Assembly (NCBI RefSeq): GCF_023856365.1
Contig: NC_064534.1
Span: 12,606,536 to 12,670,535, forward strand
DNA from: Brienomyrus brachyistius
Taxonomy: Eukaryota > Chordata > Actinopteri > Osteoglossiformes > Mormyridae
DNA length: 64,000 nt
Direction of reading: 5' to 3'
Below are positions 24,701-35,400 of this stretch, one piece after another. The position numbers and the translations under genes are program-made. Each line of letters opens with the position of its first letter. Within the stretch, counting starts at the first letter, position 1. A model generated the notes under the pieces. It saw nothing but the letters and a program-made list of their open reading frames with translations. It searched no databases and was not told where the DNA came from.

Positions 24701-25863
24701 CAACCAGCTCACATTCATCCATATGAAAATTTAGATATTTTTTGTTTTTTCAGAATACAGGTGCTCCTCCACGTAAAATGGAGGTATCTTCTGATGATTG
24801 CAAGGGGAAAATATTGCAAGTCAAATACGAATGATATGATATAAAAATTAAGTAAATAACTACTACCACTGAATAAAAAGATAAACAATTACTGTAACTA
24901 ACTAAATACCAGAAATTGAAAAGTAAACAAACACAAATTTGGCTAAACAAACAAACAAAAAAAACACTGCACAATATGTTGTTGAACACTATGCGAGATG
25001 TTTACGCTCATGACTGCTACGGACTGGAAACGTGGCTATGCGAATGCTGCCTTTGCCCGGTATCAGTAGAAAGTGAAAGTATTGTACAAGTTTGGAAATA
25101 GATGAAAATTCAAAGTTAACTACTGAATATGCATTACTAGCAGAGCATCAAAAGTCAAAATATGTCAAACCGTCGCAAAGTAAGGAACATCAGCACATGG
25201 TGTTGCAGTAGTCTAGAAACACAAATATTTCCATACTTTTTTCCCCCATACTTATCCAGATTTAGAAAACACCAAAATCAAATTTCACACTTTTCCAAGC
25301 TGCATAGGAGCCCTGAAAATAAACCCTGTAACCCCATAGGAGCAAGTATGAGCTGCCCATTTCCACATGTAAACCCCAAAACGTGACAGCTCCTACCATT
25401 AGCCTTCTTGAAAAGCTCCACTGCATCCGGATTCAAGGCCAATAGCTTCTGCGCCACCTCAATCAGCGAGACAAGGATCTTCCGAAGTTCTGTCTGGAAC
25501 TATCGCAGAGTGCAAAAGGGTCACCAAAACACCGTTACTTACCTATGTCAAAATTAACATATATAGTTTAAACATCTATCCTGATAATAGAGACAGAGAC
25601 GGCATCAAATTACCGCAGATTCTGTACAGACAATGGTTTACTGCATATAGTCCCATACAAACTGACCTACAAACTAACATGCAGCCAGTTCCAATTTAAC
25701 TGTATAGTGTCTATAACTACCAACATAATGTCCTGGGACTTCAAGACAAGTATAAAAAAAAAAAACTAAACTGAAACTGTGTGGTCCACAGCTTCTGTTA
25801 TATGTTGACTTAGTATACTGTTCCCTCATGCCTCTTGGACTGGGAATTTAAATCCCACCCCGT

Positions 25864-25903
<40 letters not shown>

Positions 25904-28056
25904 GGCGGATTGGGCTTTGCATGTCCTATCCATTTCACAGAGTTTTTCTCCTGGTGCTGTGCTGTCCTCCTGCAGTTCAAAGACATGCAGTTAGAACTGG
26001 CATCCGTAAATGGCCTACGGCGCAAGTGTGCATGTACTGCAACGCGTCTGTGCACTGCAATAAACTGGCATCCTGCACAGTGTACCTTGTGCCCTATGCT
26101 GCCTGAAATAGGCACCGGGCTCCCCTACAATCCTGACCGGGAAGACCAAGGCAGCTAAGCCTGTCATAGCACCTCTACATCTCAGATCTCATTCGCCTGA
26201 CACACAGCCATAAATAAAGCATTTCAACTTTTTATCAAAGCAAGAAGTCCTGTGGGCATCGATTCCCTCACACTGCGAGCACTGATGCCATCTGTGTATT
26301 CTGTTCCTTGATATTTTACATTTTCTTTCGTAAAGGACATAAAAAGACTCCTTTAGTCTATTTTTAAGGCATGCTTACGTGACTCACAGATCACAAAGTT
26401 CTGTTTGAAGCGGCGAAGCACAGAACCAACTCACATCTCGAACGTTATGCGAGGCAACGGCACGGTCCGTGTGCAGCGTGCTGAGCCCCGCCGTCGCTTT
26501 CAGGATGGCGTCTTTGTCCGGAGCCTTGGTGTCTGGCTTCTTCTGAAAGTTCAAATATTATTGTAATTTACATCACGACAGGCAGGGGGAGGATGAGCGT
26601 TTTAGCACACGTCCGACGGAAAGCAGCTGGGAGGAGCACTGGTATGGGACAGAAGGGTGTATCGAAAGGTCACCGAGAGAACTTCCATAACCCTACTATA
26701 GTACCTCCTAAAAGTCATCTTGAGCATTAATATTTCACAGCAAACATTCCCAGCTCTGACATTTAACAGCCTGATTACCCCCCTGTCATTAAAATGTACT
26801 TAGAATGACCCTCACACCCCCTTGTGATCTATTGTAGATCTATATACTCTTAAAATTGAATTGCTGCTATAAGGGGTCCCATTTGTTTTGGCGACAAATT
26901 CTGATTCACCTTCTCATCAGCAGAGACCTCTGTCATCTTTGGAGGGGTTGGGGGAGGCCTCTTCTTCACCAAAAGCAGGACATCTGTTCAAATAAAGGAT
27001 GAAGATGTCATGCATTTTCACCTACCGATGAGCCACATACATATTTGGTAATGTATCACCCAAGCTTTGTTTGTGTAATATTTATAATGCTCTTTACACA
27101 TTCGCGGCTCCCGATGTACCTTTATCTTTGATATTTTCCTCCACAACAGTTTTGGTGTCAGTAAGGACCCTTTCTGAAGCAGCATGGATGAGTTTGTGGT
27201 GTGTAACAGTCTTTGGATCCTCTAGACTTCCGTGTACATACTACAGCAAATTAAAAACAGACATGCATGCAATGCATTACATCTTACTGAGTCACATTAA
27301 GATAAAATAATACATTCCATTATACATATAATGGAAGAATGACAGCAGGAACAGGCAACAGCACAAATTTATACAAACTCTTAAACGGACGAGATGAAAT
27401 ACACCGAGCCAGACGCGAGGGTATTTAAGTAACTGTCCCAGAAAATATCATGTACCCTGACATTTACAATAACGTGGAAGAGAGCGACGAGAGGCGTTTT
27501 GTAAGAAACAAATTGTTACAGTATAAGCAGAATTGCAAACGTCAGCGCTAACGTGGCTAACTGGACCGCACTCCAGTTATTATAAACAAAGTTATTATAG
27601 CGATATAAATTCAACAAATTGCCAATATTTAGGCTTTTCAAAATGACCAACGTGGGACACCAAGATATCCTAACTAGCCCAAGCTAGATAACTTGGTTAA
27701 ACCGAGAAGAAGTTTAGCGGGGTGCGTTAGCCGCGTCCATCCGAGTGTCTATAAATACCAAGCGATTGGCAGTACAGGCTAAGGCAGGCTAAATTAAAGT
27801 GGGCTACGCTATTCTACGGTTAGCCTAAGCTAAGCTAAGCTAAGCCACTTCGGTGGAAGCGGGTGTCCTGTCAAGCCGTCCTGAGCGAGTCGCGGCCAAC
27901 GACGGGCAGCATGTTTACATGTTTCAAGCACTTCTCTTTGAGTTTCTCGATGGTGGTGTCCTCCGACACTTCTTCCAGCCATTCCGTGCCTTCCATAGTA
28001 CAGACATGGATTTTCAGCACCTTCCCAGCGAATATCTTCTCCTCCTGCACAAACAT
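21751..28056 (-). CDS. ubac1: Ubac1 (KPC2), UBL-UBA-UBA-STI1 ubiquitin ligase adaptor, complete
   Basis: Ubac1 is the non-catalytic partner of the RING ligase RNF123 (KPC1). It brings ubiquitinated substrates such as p27 to the proteasome. Exons, 5' to 3': 27919-28056, 27120-27240, 26910-26983, 26435-26542, 25397-25499, 23741-23849, 23132-23363, 22915-23001, 22236-22374, 21751-21866. All introns are GT-AG and phases agree; 1,227 bases give 408 residues (human 405). The N-terminus [18 protein letters not shown] opens a ubiquitin-like domain (about 14-98). UBA1 (about 190-232) contains [18 protein letters not shown]2 (about 296-330) contains [20 protein letters not shown]. An STI1 motif (about 344-382) contains [20 protein letters not shown]. 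The stop is TAG at 21751-21753. The linker between the UBA domains is Ala/Pro-rich (five Ala in a row). No frame breaks or missing domains. Confidence 0.97.
23630..23712 (+). mobile_element. SINE 3' tail
   Basis: The text cactttggacaaaagcttca then gctaaataaataaatgtaaatg is the standard tail of a widespread fish SINE. It is in the ubac1 intron between the exons at 23132-23363 and 23741-23849. The 5' boundary is unclear, possibly as far left as about 23480. Confidence 0.6.
23945..24005 (+). mobile_element. LINE 3' tail fragment
   Basis: The text aaatttcctttgggattaat followed by aaagtatcgatgca is a typical fish non-LTR element 3' end with its terminal short repeat. It is in an intron of ubac1. 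Confidence 0.5.
25825..26160 (+). mobile_element. SINE copy with internal TG microsatellite
   Basis: A degraded B-box-like phrase (ggaatttaaatcccaccccg) is followed by the TG run. Then come body phrases shared by this SINE family: cctgcagttcaaagacatgc, aactggcatcc, and a block near 26060-26150 ending taggcaccgggctcccctac. It lies in an intron of ubac1. Confidence 0.6.
25866..25902 (+). repeat. (TG)n microsatellite
   Basis: About 18 TG units in an uninterrupted run inside the SINE at 25825-26160. It explains the long Val-Cys open frames here, which are not genes. Confidence 0.95.
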
Positions 28057-28350
28057 ATCGGCTGGAGCTGGTTGACAAGCTATCAGCTGGCTGGATAGCC
28101 TTCGGAGCTCGGCAATGTGACCGTGACCGTCTCTGTCGGCTACTGTCCTTTAGCCATTTTTTCTGCTTTGTACTCAACAATTAAAGTATAACGGCAGCCA
28201 AAGGGGATTTTCCCCCCTGCTTTCTGCTGTTTCACACCCACCGAGGGTACACTGGACCCCGATTCTCAATAGCAAGAGTTAAGGGATTTCAACTCTGACC
28301 TCTGAAAGTGAAACCAAGCCGCGAATTATGGGAATTGTAGTTTTCTAGGT
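28057..28350 (-). promoter_or_regulatory. ubac1 5' UTR and promoter region
   Basis: This block lies directly upstream of the ubac1 ATG at 28056. It has moderate CpG content and no TATA box in an obvious position. A pentanucleotide gctaa repeat lies on the other side of the exon, at about 27827-27844. Assigned by position only. Confidence 0.4.
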
Positions 28351-29291
28351 TGTAACGCGGCACACCTAACATCTTAATATTTTTTGTCATAGGATAAAAA
28401 AATAAACATTATAATAAAATCATTGCATTTGCAAACCACCACGTAGTTATTGCCAAATTTCCATGTAGCAAACAGTAACTTTGAGTATAAATTGTTGCTT
28501 ATTTTACAACGTCGTTACGTGTATTTTTTTTTTACCTATTTAAATAAAAAATGAAAGCAACGTAAAACTACGACCGTCTCAGCAGCTAGGCATTTTATGA
28601 AGCATTTCTATTACCTTGCGTTAGTGTACAAGAGTATGTTTCTCCCGGAAACATCACTGGCCATCCGTTAATTGCTCCCCATTAACTACTACCTGCTCTG
28701 TACCACTAGATGACGCCAAATTATACATATTTACCGTCACCGTGTAAAAGGCGTGTAGGCTTGACGTTCTGGGGTCCGAATATGATATGATATCATGGGG
28801 CACTCCTGCCTGGCTGATTTAATTAAAAAGTGCATTAACAGACCCATGTTATGTAGCCTGTATAGATGAATGGATGGATTGAATGAACTGCATCTACTGA
28901 ACATCTTGTTAGACGTTGAGAAGACGTGCCCTGAGGAGCTGGGATGAATTTTTTATGATATCTTTTGAATGTCCAATATTGGGTCCTGCACCTGTCTTAC
29001 ATGTTCACAGACTTCCAAAAAATCTCATAGCCAGACGTTGGAATATATAACTGCACTGAACTGTATATATCCAAGAGGGGCCTGGTCAGACGTCCAAATA
29101 CTGAATCTGATTTGCATGTCATGCAGACATATACATGTAGTTTTGGACTGACCGATGCAATGCAGATATTTACATGTCTGGGTTAATAATAATAATAAAT
29201 GAAAACGAGCCAGAAAGATTCAGTGTAAAGAATCACGATTTCCATCTCTACCCCGTACCTCCGTCCTTACTTTTGTGTGTGTGGACTTCAG
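28351..29291. other. Intergenic, nothing recognised
   Basis: AT-rich DNA between the ubac1 promoter and the dispersed repeat that precedes the notch1 3' UTR. I see no exon, RNA gene or clear repeat. Confidence 0.5.
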
Positions 29292-29576
29292 GGCTGCCAG
29301 CTTTGGTCAGCTGGCTGGAGTGACATTTTCAGTTCAAGACAAGTCTGCACACGCATGCATATGCATTTACCTATATTATACCTATATTGACCTATATTAC
29401 AGTTTTATTCCCTTGTAAATAGTCTGTGGGATTGGCAAACTACCCCAAAGCTTTTGATGTAGCTAATTTTACATTTATAATGGGATAATATAGATTTGGC
29501 GTAAGATTTCTTGTGTGAGCGTGAGAGTCTGAAAGCGTGAGCGTCACACCAGGTGTGTAAGAGTTCGTGACTCTGG
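29292..29576 (+). mobile_element. Dispersed repeat copy B (uninterrupted)
   Basis: Collinear with the two flanks of the split copy at 15928-16500 and lacking the nested insert. It contains a near-palindromic phrase around ttgtaaatagtctgtggg and gcaaactacccca. Family name unknown to me. Confidence 0.7.
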
Positions 29577-29741
29577 GACATTAATGCTATTACCAGTCCA
29601 GTTTTTATTATTCACAAGGACTGCTGTAAAAGTAACAAAAAGCAGCTTTTTAGTTTGGTCTTTGTTTTCACAGAAGTCCCTTTATGGTTCTTTAGGGCTG
29701 AAGGACAGACCACAAGTCAAACGCAGACATTAAGTAGTCTT

Positions 29742-31059
29742 CTTTATTGTATTAAGAAACAAATGTTGTACAAATTACAGAAAATAGTCTTTTGCAAACT
29801 ACAAATCTGAACGTCGGCAGCAAAGTGTTTAAACCCATTACACAGATTTTTCTACATCTTGGTTTATAAAACATCAGCAGTAACCGACATCACCCAAAAG
29901 CTCTCCATAGTGGGTTAGTGTACTGACAAAATCATCTGTCTGGACCACTACAAAATAACCCCCCCCCCCCAAAATTACCAATTAAATGAAAATAAGCTAC
30001 TCTAGTAAGCAGATTTCAAAACATTTCAATAAATAGTTCATAAAACCACATCTTTTTTTTTACATAGGTACTTCAGTTGACCCCTGCAAATTCACAAATT
30101 TCAGTAGATTCATATTTAGGTCTCAGTAATACTGAGTAACATACACGTTCTATACGAATTATTTTAACAATACGTAAATAAGCATTGTGACATCTCCAAC
30201 TGGCGTGACATGCTTAAGACTTAAGATTTCTGAAACAAAACCCTGCATGTAACAAAATGTACATTATTATACACTTCAACTTCGGATGTTTCAGAGCATC
30301 CACTCACATACAGCAGAAATTCAGACATGCTAGTTGGATACAGCCAGGTCTGGACAACCTCCCAGAGTTCTCAGCCTAAGGGCTTCTTTCCAAGGGAGTG
30401 GCTGGTTATCAACCTGGTCACCTGGTTATCAACAGCCAATCACCTTGTCTATTAGATCTGGATGACCTCAGTGCGCTGACCTCGAGAAACAGACTGATTC
30501 ATTGTGAATATGAGAAAGAAACATACAAAGTCACAGTTTGTACAGCCTATTTTTGTGGTTCTTTTAAAACAGCCCTGTATTTGTTGAACACAAAAAGCCA
30601 ATAATACTGAAATCTTATCAATGTTATATACAATGTTTAAAAAAATAAAAGCATGGATTTTTTAAAAAATCATAAAAAAACAAAAATTTATAAAGAGAAA
30701 TAAATAACAGTCTATTGATCATCGGGATTTTCTCCTGTTACTACAGAAATAAAATTAAAACAATTAATTACACAAACCTGAAATTGTTCACATTTTCTAC
30801 CTTGGTCTGAGTCTCACACCTCAGCACCCAATATTTTTAGCAAATAAAAATTATAAATAGATATAAATAAATAAGAAATGGATGACGACAACTCTTACTA
30901 CTGTTAGTATAATATATTATAAAAGTATCCTTTCTTAGTCATCTTTCTTGCAAGTTGTGCATTTGCGTGAACAGTATCTTAAAAAATAAAATAAAAGGGG
31001 ATTTACACATTTCTACGTAATTAAAATGTTCAACTTAGCCAGGGTTAGACGTATCCAAT
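29742..31059 (-). other. notch1: notch1 3' UTR (probable)
   Basis: It starts after the notch1 TAG at 31060-31062. A minus-strand AATAAA (plus tttatt) at about 29742-29747 is a good candidate end, giving a UTR of about 1.3 kb. The body is strongly AT-rich with several TTTT and TGTA elements, as in regulated 3' UTRs. The end is inferred; other hexamers exist. Confidence 0.5.
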
Positions 31060-32424
31060 CTATTTAAACTGGTCTGGAACAAGTCCAATCTGTGACTGCA
31101 TGCTGGTTGGAGGACTGGAGATGCCCTCTGACCAATCAGACATATTGGAATGCGGGGAAGAGCTTGACCATTGGTCAGGGGATCCAGGGGAGGGTGTCAG
31201 AAATGGGTGATCAGGCACCTGTATCTGATGACTAGGGGTATTGTCCATGGGGGCAGAGTAGCTGTGCTGAGAAGGTGGAGTGAGGAACTGTGTGCTAGTC
31301 ATGGTCTGGCTGAGTGATGAGGGCAGCATCTGGGATTCCTGGGGCAGGATGGTGTGGACGGGCAAACTGCTGCCCGACACGGCCTGTAGGTCTGAGCTGC
31401 TCAGGTCACTGCTGATAAAATTCTGGCTGATGATGTGGCCTCCAGTGGCAGTGTTGGAGTTCTGGTGCTGGAGCTGAAGACTCTGCTGCTGATGTTGCTG
31501 CAGCTGCTGCAGGTTCTGCTGCACCGATGGCATCTGCTGCACTTGCATGAGGTGAGTCTGCGTTGTGAGGTGGCTGCTCTGCATGCCCTGGAACCCCATC
31601 ATAGGAGAGAGCGTGGTGGTGGGACGGTCTCCACGCAGGGGGGGCACCATGCCGTGCTGCGCTCCTCCTGCTCCACGCATGGAGTTGAAAACCGCCTGCT
31701 GGCCTAGACCAGCGTGCATCCTGGAGAGCCAATCACACTGGCTGTTCATGGCACCACCTGCCCCGCCCATTGCCATCGTCATGGAGCCAGAACTGCTGGG
31801 ACTAGACACTGGTAGGTGGGACAGACGAGGTGGCACCAGGTCAAACTGCATTTGACCCAGGTCCTGCTTGCCCGCCATGACTGGGTGACTGACGCCGATG
31901 TCAGACATGCCCTGGAGGTGGTTGAGGGACATGGGAGACTGTTGGAAGGGTGAGTTCATCATGGGCGGGGACGCAACGTCAGACATGTACCCATGTGGAG
32001 ATCCCAGGGAGTCCACAGGCGAGAGCACGGCAGAGCTGTCCAGCAAGCTGCCCTTCCCGTCCTGGATCTTCTTCTTCCTGGCCTTCATGTCCTTGCCGTC
32101 CTTGCCGCACACGCCCTTGGCGCCGGGCTTGCGGGCCTTTTTGCCCTGGCTCGAGGTTTTCATGCTGCTACCCAGGTAGTCGTTGGGGGAGCAGAGCGTT
32201 GGGGAGAGTGTGGCGCTCATGGGCCCACTGTGTACAGCGGGACTCCTGACCAGGCTGTGTTCATCCAGGAGCCGCACGATATCGTGGTGCATGCGCTCCT
32301 GCGCAATGTCTCGAGGCAGCCGGTCCACGTGGTCGGCGATCTCCCGGTTGGCAAAGTGTTCCAGCAAGACTTTGGCCGTCTCGTAGCTTCCTTCCCGGGC
32401 GGCGAGGAAGAGAGGCGTCTCCTC
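31060..32424 (-). CDS. notch1: notch1 last exon: final ankyrin repeats, transactivation domain, PEST degron
   Basis: The exon gives 454 residues and a TAG at 31060-31062. It starts [20 protein letters not shown] (last ankyrin repeats) and continues through [21 protein letters not shown] second basic nuclear signal ([10 protein letters not shown], then KARKKK) follows. After it come the Met/Gln/Ser-rich transactivation region with a Gln-rich stretch ([15 protein letters not shown]), then [16 protein letters not shown]. The tail is the PEST region [19 protein letters not shown] and [17 protein letters not shown]. In the FBXW7 degron the residue four after the phospho-Thr is Gly (codon 31183-31185), where mammals have Glu. 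Confidence 0.97.
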   Translation of the reverse strand, partial: EETPLFLAAREGSYETAKVLLEHFANREIADHVDRLPRDIAQERMHHDIVRLLDEHSLVRSPAVHSGPMSATLSPTLCSPNDYLGSSMKTSSQGKKARKPGAKGVCGKDGKDMKARKKKIQDGKGSLLDSSAVLSPVDSLGSPHGYMSDVASPPMMNSPFQQSPMSLNHLQGMSDIGVSHPVMAGKQDLGQMQFDLVPPRLSHLPVSSPSSSGSMTMAMGGAGGAMNSQCDWLSRMHAGLGQQAVFNSMRGAGGAQHGMVPPLRGDRPTTTLSPMMGFQGMQSSHLTTQTHLMQVQQMPSVQQNLQQLQQHQQQSLQLQHQNSNTATGGHIISQNFISSDLSSSDLQAVSGSSLPVHTILPQESQMLPSSLSQTMTSTQFLTPPSQHSYSAPMDNTPSHQIQVPDHPFLTPSPGSPDQWSSSSPHSNMSDWSEGISSPPTSMQSQIGLVPDQFK

Positions 32425-35400
32425 CTGGAGCAAAGTAAGCAAACAGTTGGAGCCGTGCGGAGGGCGAACTCCACACCCCACGGTTCTGAGGTGAATGACT
32501 GGTGACCCACCTTGTTATTCTGCATGTCCTTGTTGGCGCCATTCTTCAGCAAGACCACAGCGGCGTCCACATTGTTCACTGCAGCTGCCCAGTGCAGGGC
32601 AGATTTTCCTGGTGGCAAAAACGGGATGGATTAATTTGATGCATACTGAGCCAAAGATGCGCCGAGATTAATCGATTAATCGAGTCAAAGGAGACCTAGA
32701 GCAGAACGTCCGTACCGAAGTCGTCGACTGCGTTGACATCGGCGTGGCAGTTGATGAGCTCCTCCACCATGCCTTCCACGGCCAGACGGGCTGCCAGGAT
32801 GAGTGGGGTGGTTCCGTCGTGCATGCGGGCATCCAGGTCTGTGGCCCGATTTCGGATCAGAATCTGCAGACGGTAGCACGTTTGTCAGCACCGGTCACAT
32901 GGCGGCAGAGAAAGACCGATAATGAACCTATGGTTGGGTTACGAGCGAACAGCACCTGGAAGACTCCCTGTGCATCGGCGGCCACGGCGGCATGCAGAGG
33001 CGTCCGGCCCATATTGTCCTGAACGTTGGCGTCTGCACTAGCCTCCAGGAGGCGCTTGGCGGCATCGGACCGGGCATAGCGGGCTGCGAGGTGTAGTGCC
33101 GTCTCGCCCGTGCGATCCGTCTGATTGTGGAGGTTGGCCCCCTGGTAGATGAAGTCCGAGATGACGTTGGCAGAGGCGTCCTCCTCTTCTTCGATGTTGC
33201 CGGTCTCGAGGCCCCCGCCGCTGCAGGATGCGATCATCAGGGGCGTGAAGCCGTCTGCAGGGGGTGCAGGAGAGGGAGGGTTAACAGAAATGAAGGAAGA
33301 ATTAGACACACGCACACGCACACGCACACGCACACGCACACGCACAGAAATCAGCCCCAATGCGGTACAGTTCAATCTTGAAGTGCTGGGAGGATCAAAA
33401 ACAAAAAAGGAACAAACTAATCGAAAGAAGGATTTAACATTTCTTTGCCTCGGAGTAAACACAGACCTCTCCAATAATGGTATTCCGATCAAGCTCGATA
33501 TCTGAGACACTTTTAAAAAGCCAAGGAGCCGAAGGATCCCGCCTGGGCCCCACCCAACCCGGGCTGCCAAAAAACCAGGAATTACGGTCTTTGAGACACG
33601 GCTCTGCCTTCCTTACACGCGCTCCTGCACTTCAAAAGCAGGAGTAATTCCCAGATCCGCTGGACTCTTTCAACTCAAGCACGTCAAAATCTGCAGATAG
33701 AGGATTCTGATTTCTCTTAAATTCTTTTTTCGGGGCATTCGGCATTATTTTTTGATAGAAAGAATATTTTGGCATTGTATAGCTCTGGAAAAAATTGAGA
33801 CCACTCTATATTCTTTTTTACAAATCTGCATTTTTAAATCCGGGTTTAATCCTGGTTCTGCTGGCAGAAAGCTAAACTGCAGGCTGCTTCCAGGCTCAAA
33901 GTTTCTAAGACAGCAGTAAACAAGAACAAGGTGAAGCAGGAGACACTGGGAATGACAAAATACCAGCCGAGTAGAGGGTAGAAGCAACTTTATAATGCCA
34001 GAGATGACCGTTAACTTATCCGACAGTTTCTCATGAATTGGAGGGTGACATCAAGTGACCTTCAAAAGCAATTGGCAACATTAGCTGCAGGTGTGAAATG
34101 CACTGCTAGGACAATTCATAACAGGCTCCTAGAAACAAGACTGAAGACCCATAACGCAAGGAAGAAGGCCTTCATCAGCGAGAAGCAAGGATAAGCCAGA
34201 CTGGCGTTTGCAAAAAAAAAATGTATATTTTACACAGGCGCACAACCATAAACTGAGAAACAAGTGAAACTGAATATTTTGCTGTGGTCAATTAATTTTT
34301 CCCAGAGCTGTATTTATGATTGATTGGCCCAAGAGAGAAGGGAAATAAAGGATGCTGTTGTCCATCACACTAATTCAAGCAGAATCACTCTACACAACAT
34401 GTCAGCTCAATGACAACAGACAGATGGCACCGCAAGTATGTTAGTAACCATACACACACTAAAAAAAACCTCGTATCACTTTGACTGCAAATCTATATAA
34501 GCAAGCGTGATCTTCCACAGTGAATACCAGATTAAGACAGACTGACGACTGCACTGTTCTAGGGGATATTTATGAAGGATCTGACCAGCAGGTTTAAGAG
34601 TGTGCTCAGTGGATGGAGACGAGCAGCAGTATTGAGAGCTAAATACGGATGTGTAAGTGAGAGACCTGCATACCTGGACCGCGGACGTTGACGTCCATAC
34701 AGTCGTTTTCCATCTCGCCCTGGGGAGGCGTGGGCGCCATGGAGGGATTACGCAGGTCTGCTGCATCCAGATGCTGCTGGGTCCACTGCCGGTGATCGGT
34801 CTGGTCATCCAAGTCCAGCATTGCAGCCTCAAACTAAAAAAAAGACACACATCATGCAATGCCAGACAAACCACGCTAAAGCAACTCCGGCTCTTAATGA
34901 TTGCACTTCTCTTTAACCTGAGACAGACGCATGATCCACTTCAAAACAATAATAATAATGATAAATCATCACATCGCTGAATCAAATACCTTTTATCTAC
35001 TAAAAACACACAAATTCCCGAACAATCACTCCTAGTTCCCAGTTCACAGAGCATCTTAGCCAGTGCAGGTGTCCTAACATTTTTTTGTCATTTACCATAA
35101 TACCACAGTATCGTTATGCCTTGTGAAAACAACCAACATTTTTGTTTTCTCAGTTTAACATACCTATTATTTTTATTTCAAATTAAATCAAATCAAATCA
35201 CTTTTATCGTCACGTCACTGGAACGAGCGATCTTGCGAGATCCTATCAGCAGTGCGGTACATTAAATAAATGCAAATAAATTTTATAGTTTCTAAAATCC
35301 GAAAGACTTTACAGAATTTGTACTTAAACTGCATATTTTTAAAAGCAGAAACAGCTTTTCCCGTCAAGGCGGCAGCCGCTCACTTACCCTGAAGCGCTTG

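Noticed and set aside
33149..33505. 118-codon plus-strand frame opposite the notch1 ankyrin exon
   Set aside because: Antisense shadow extended through a hexanucleotide repeat.
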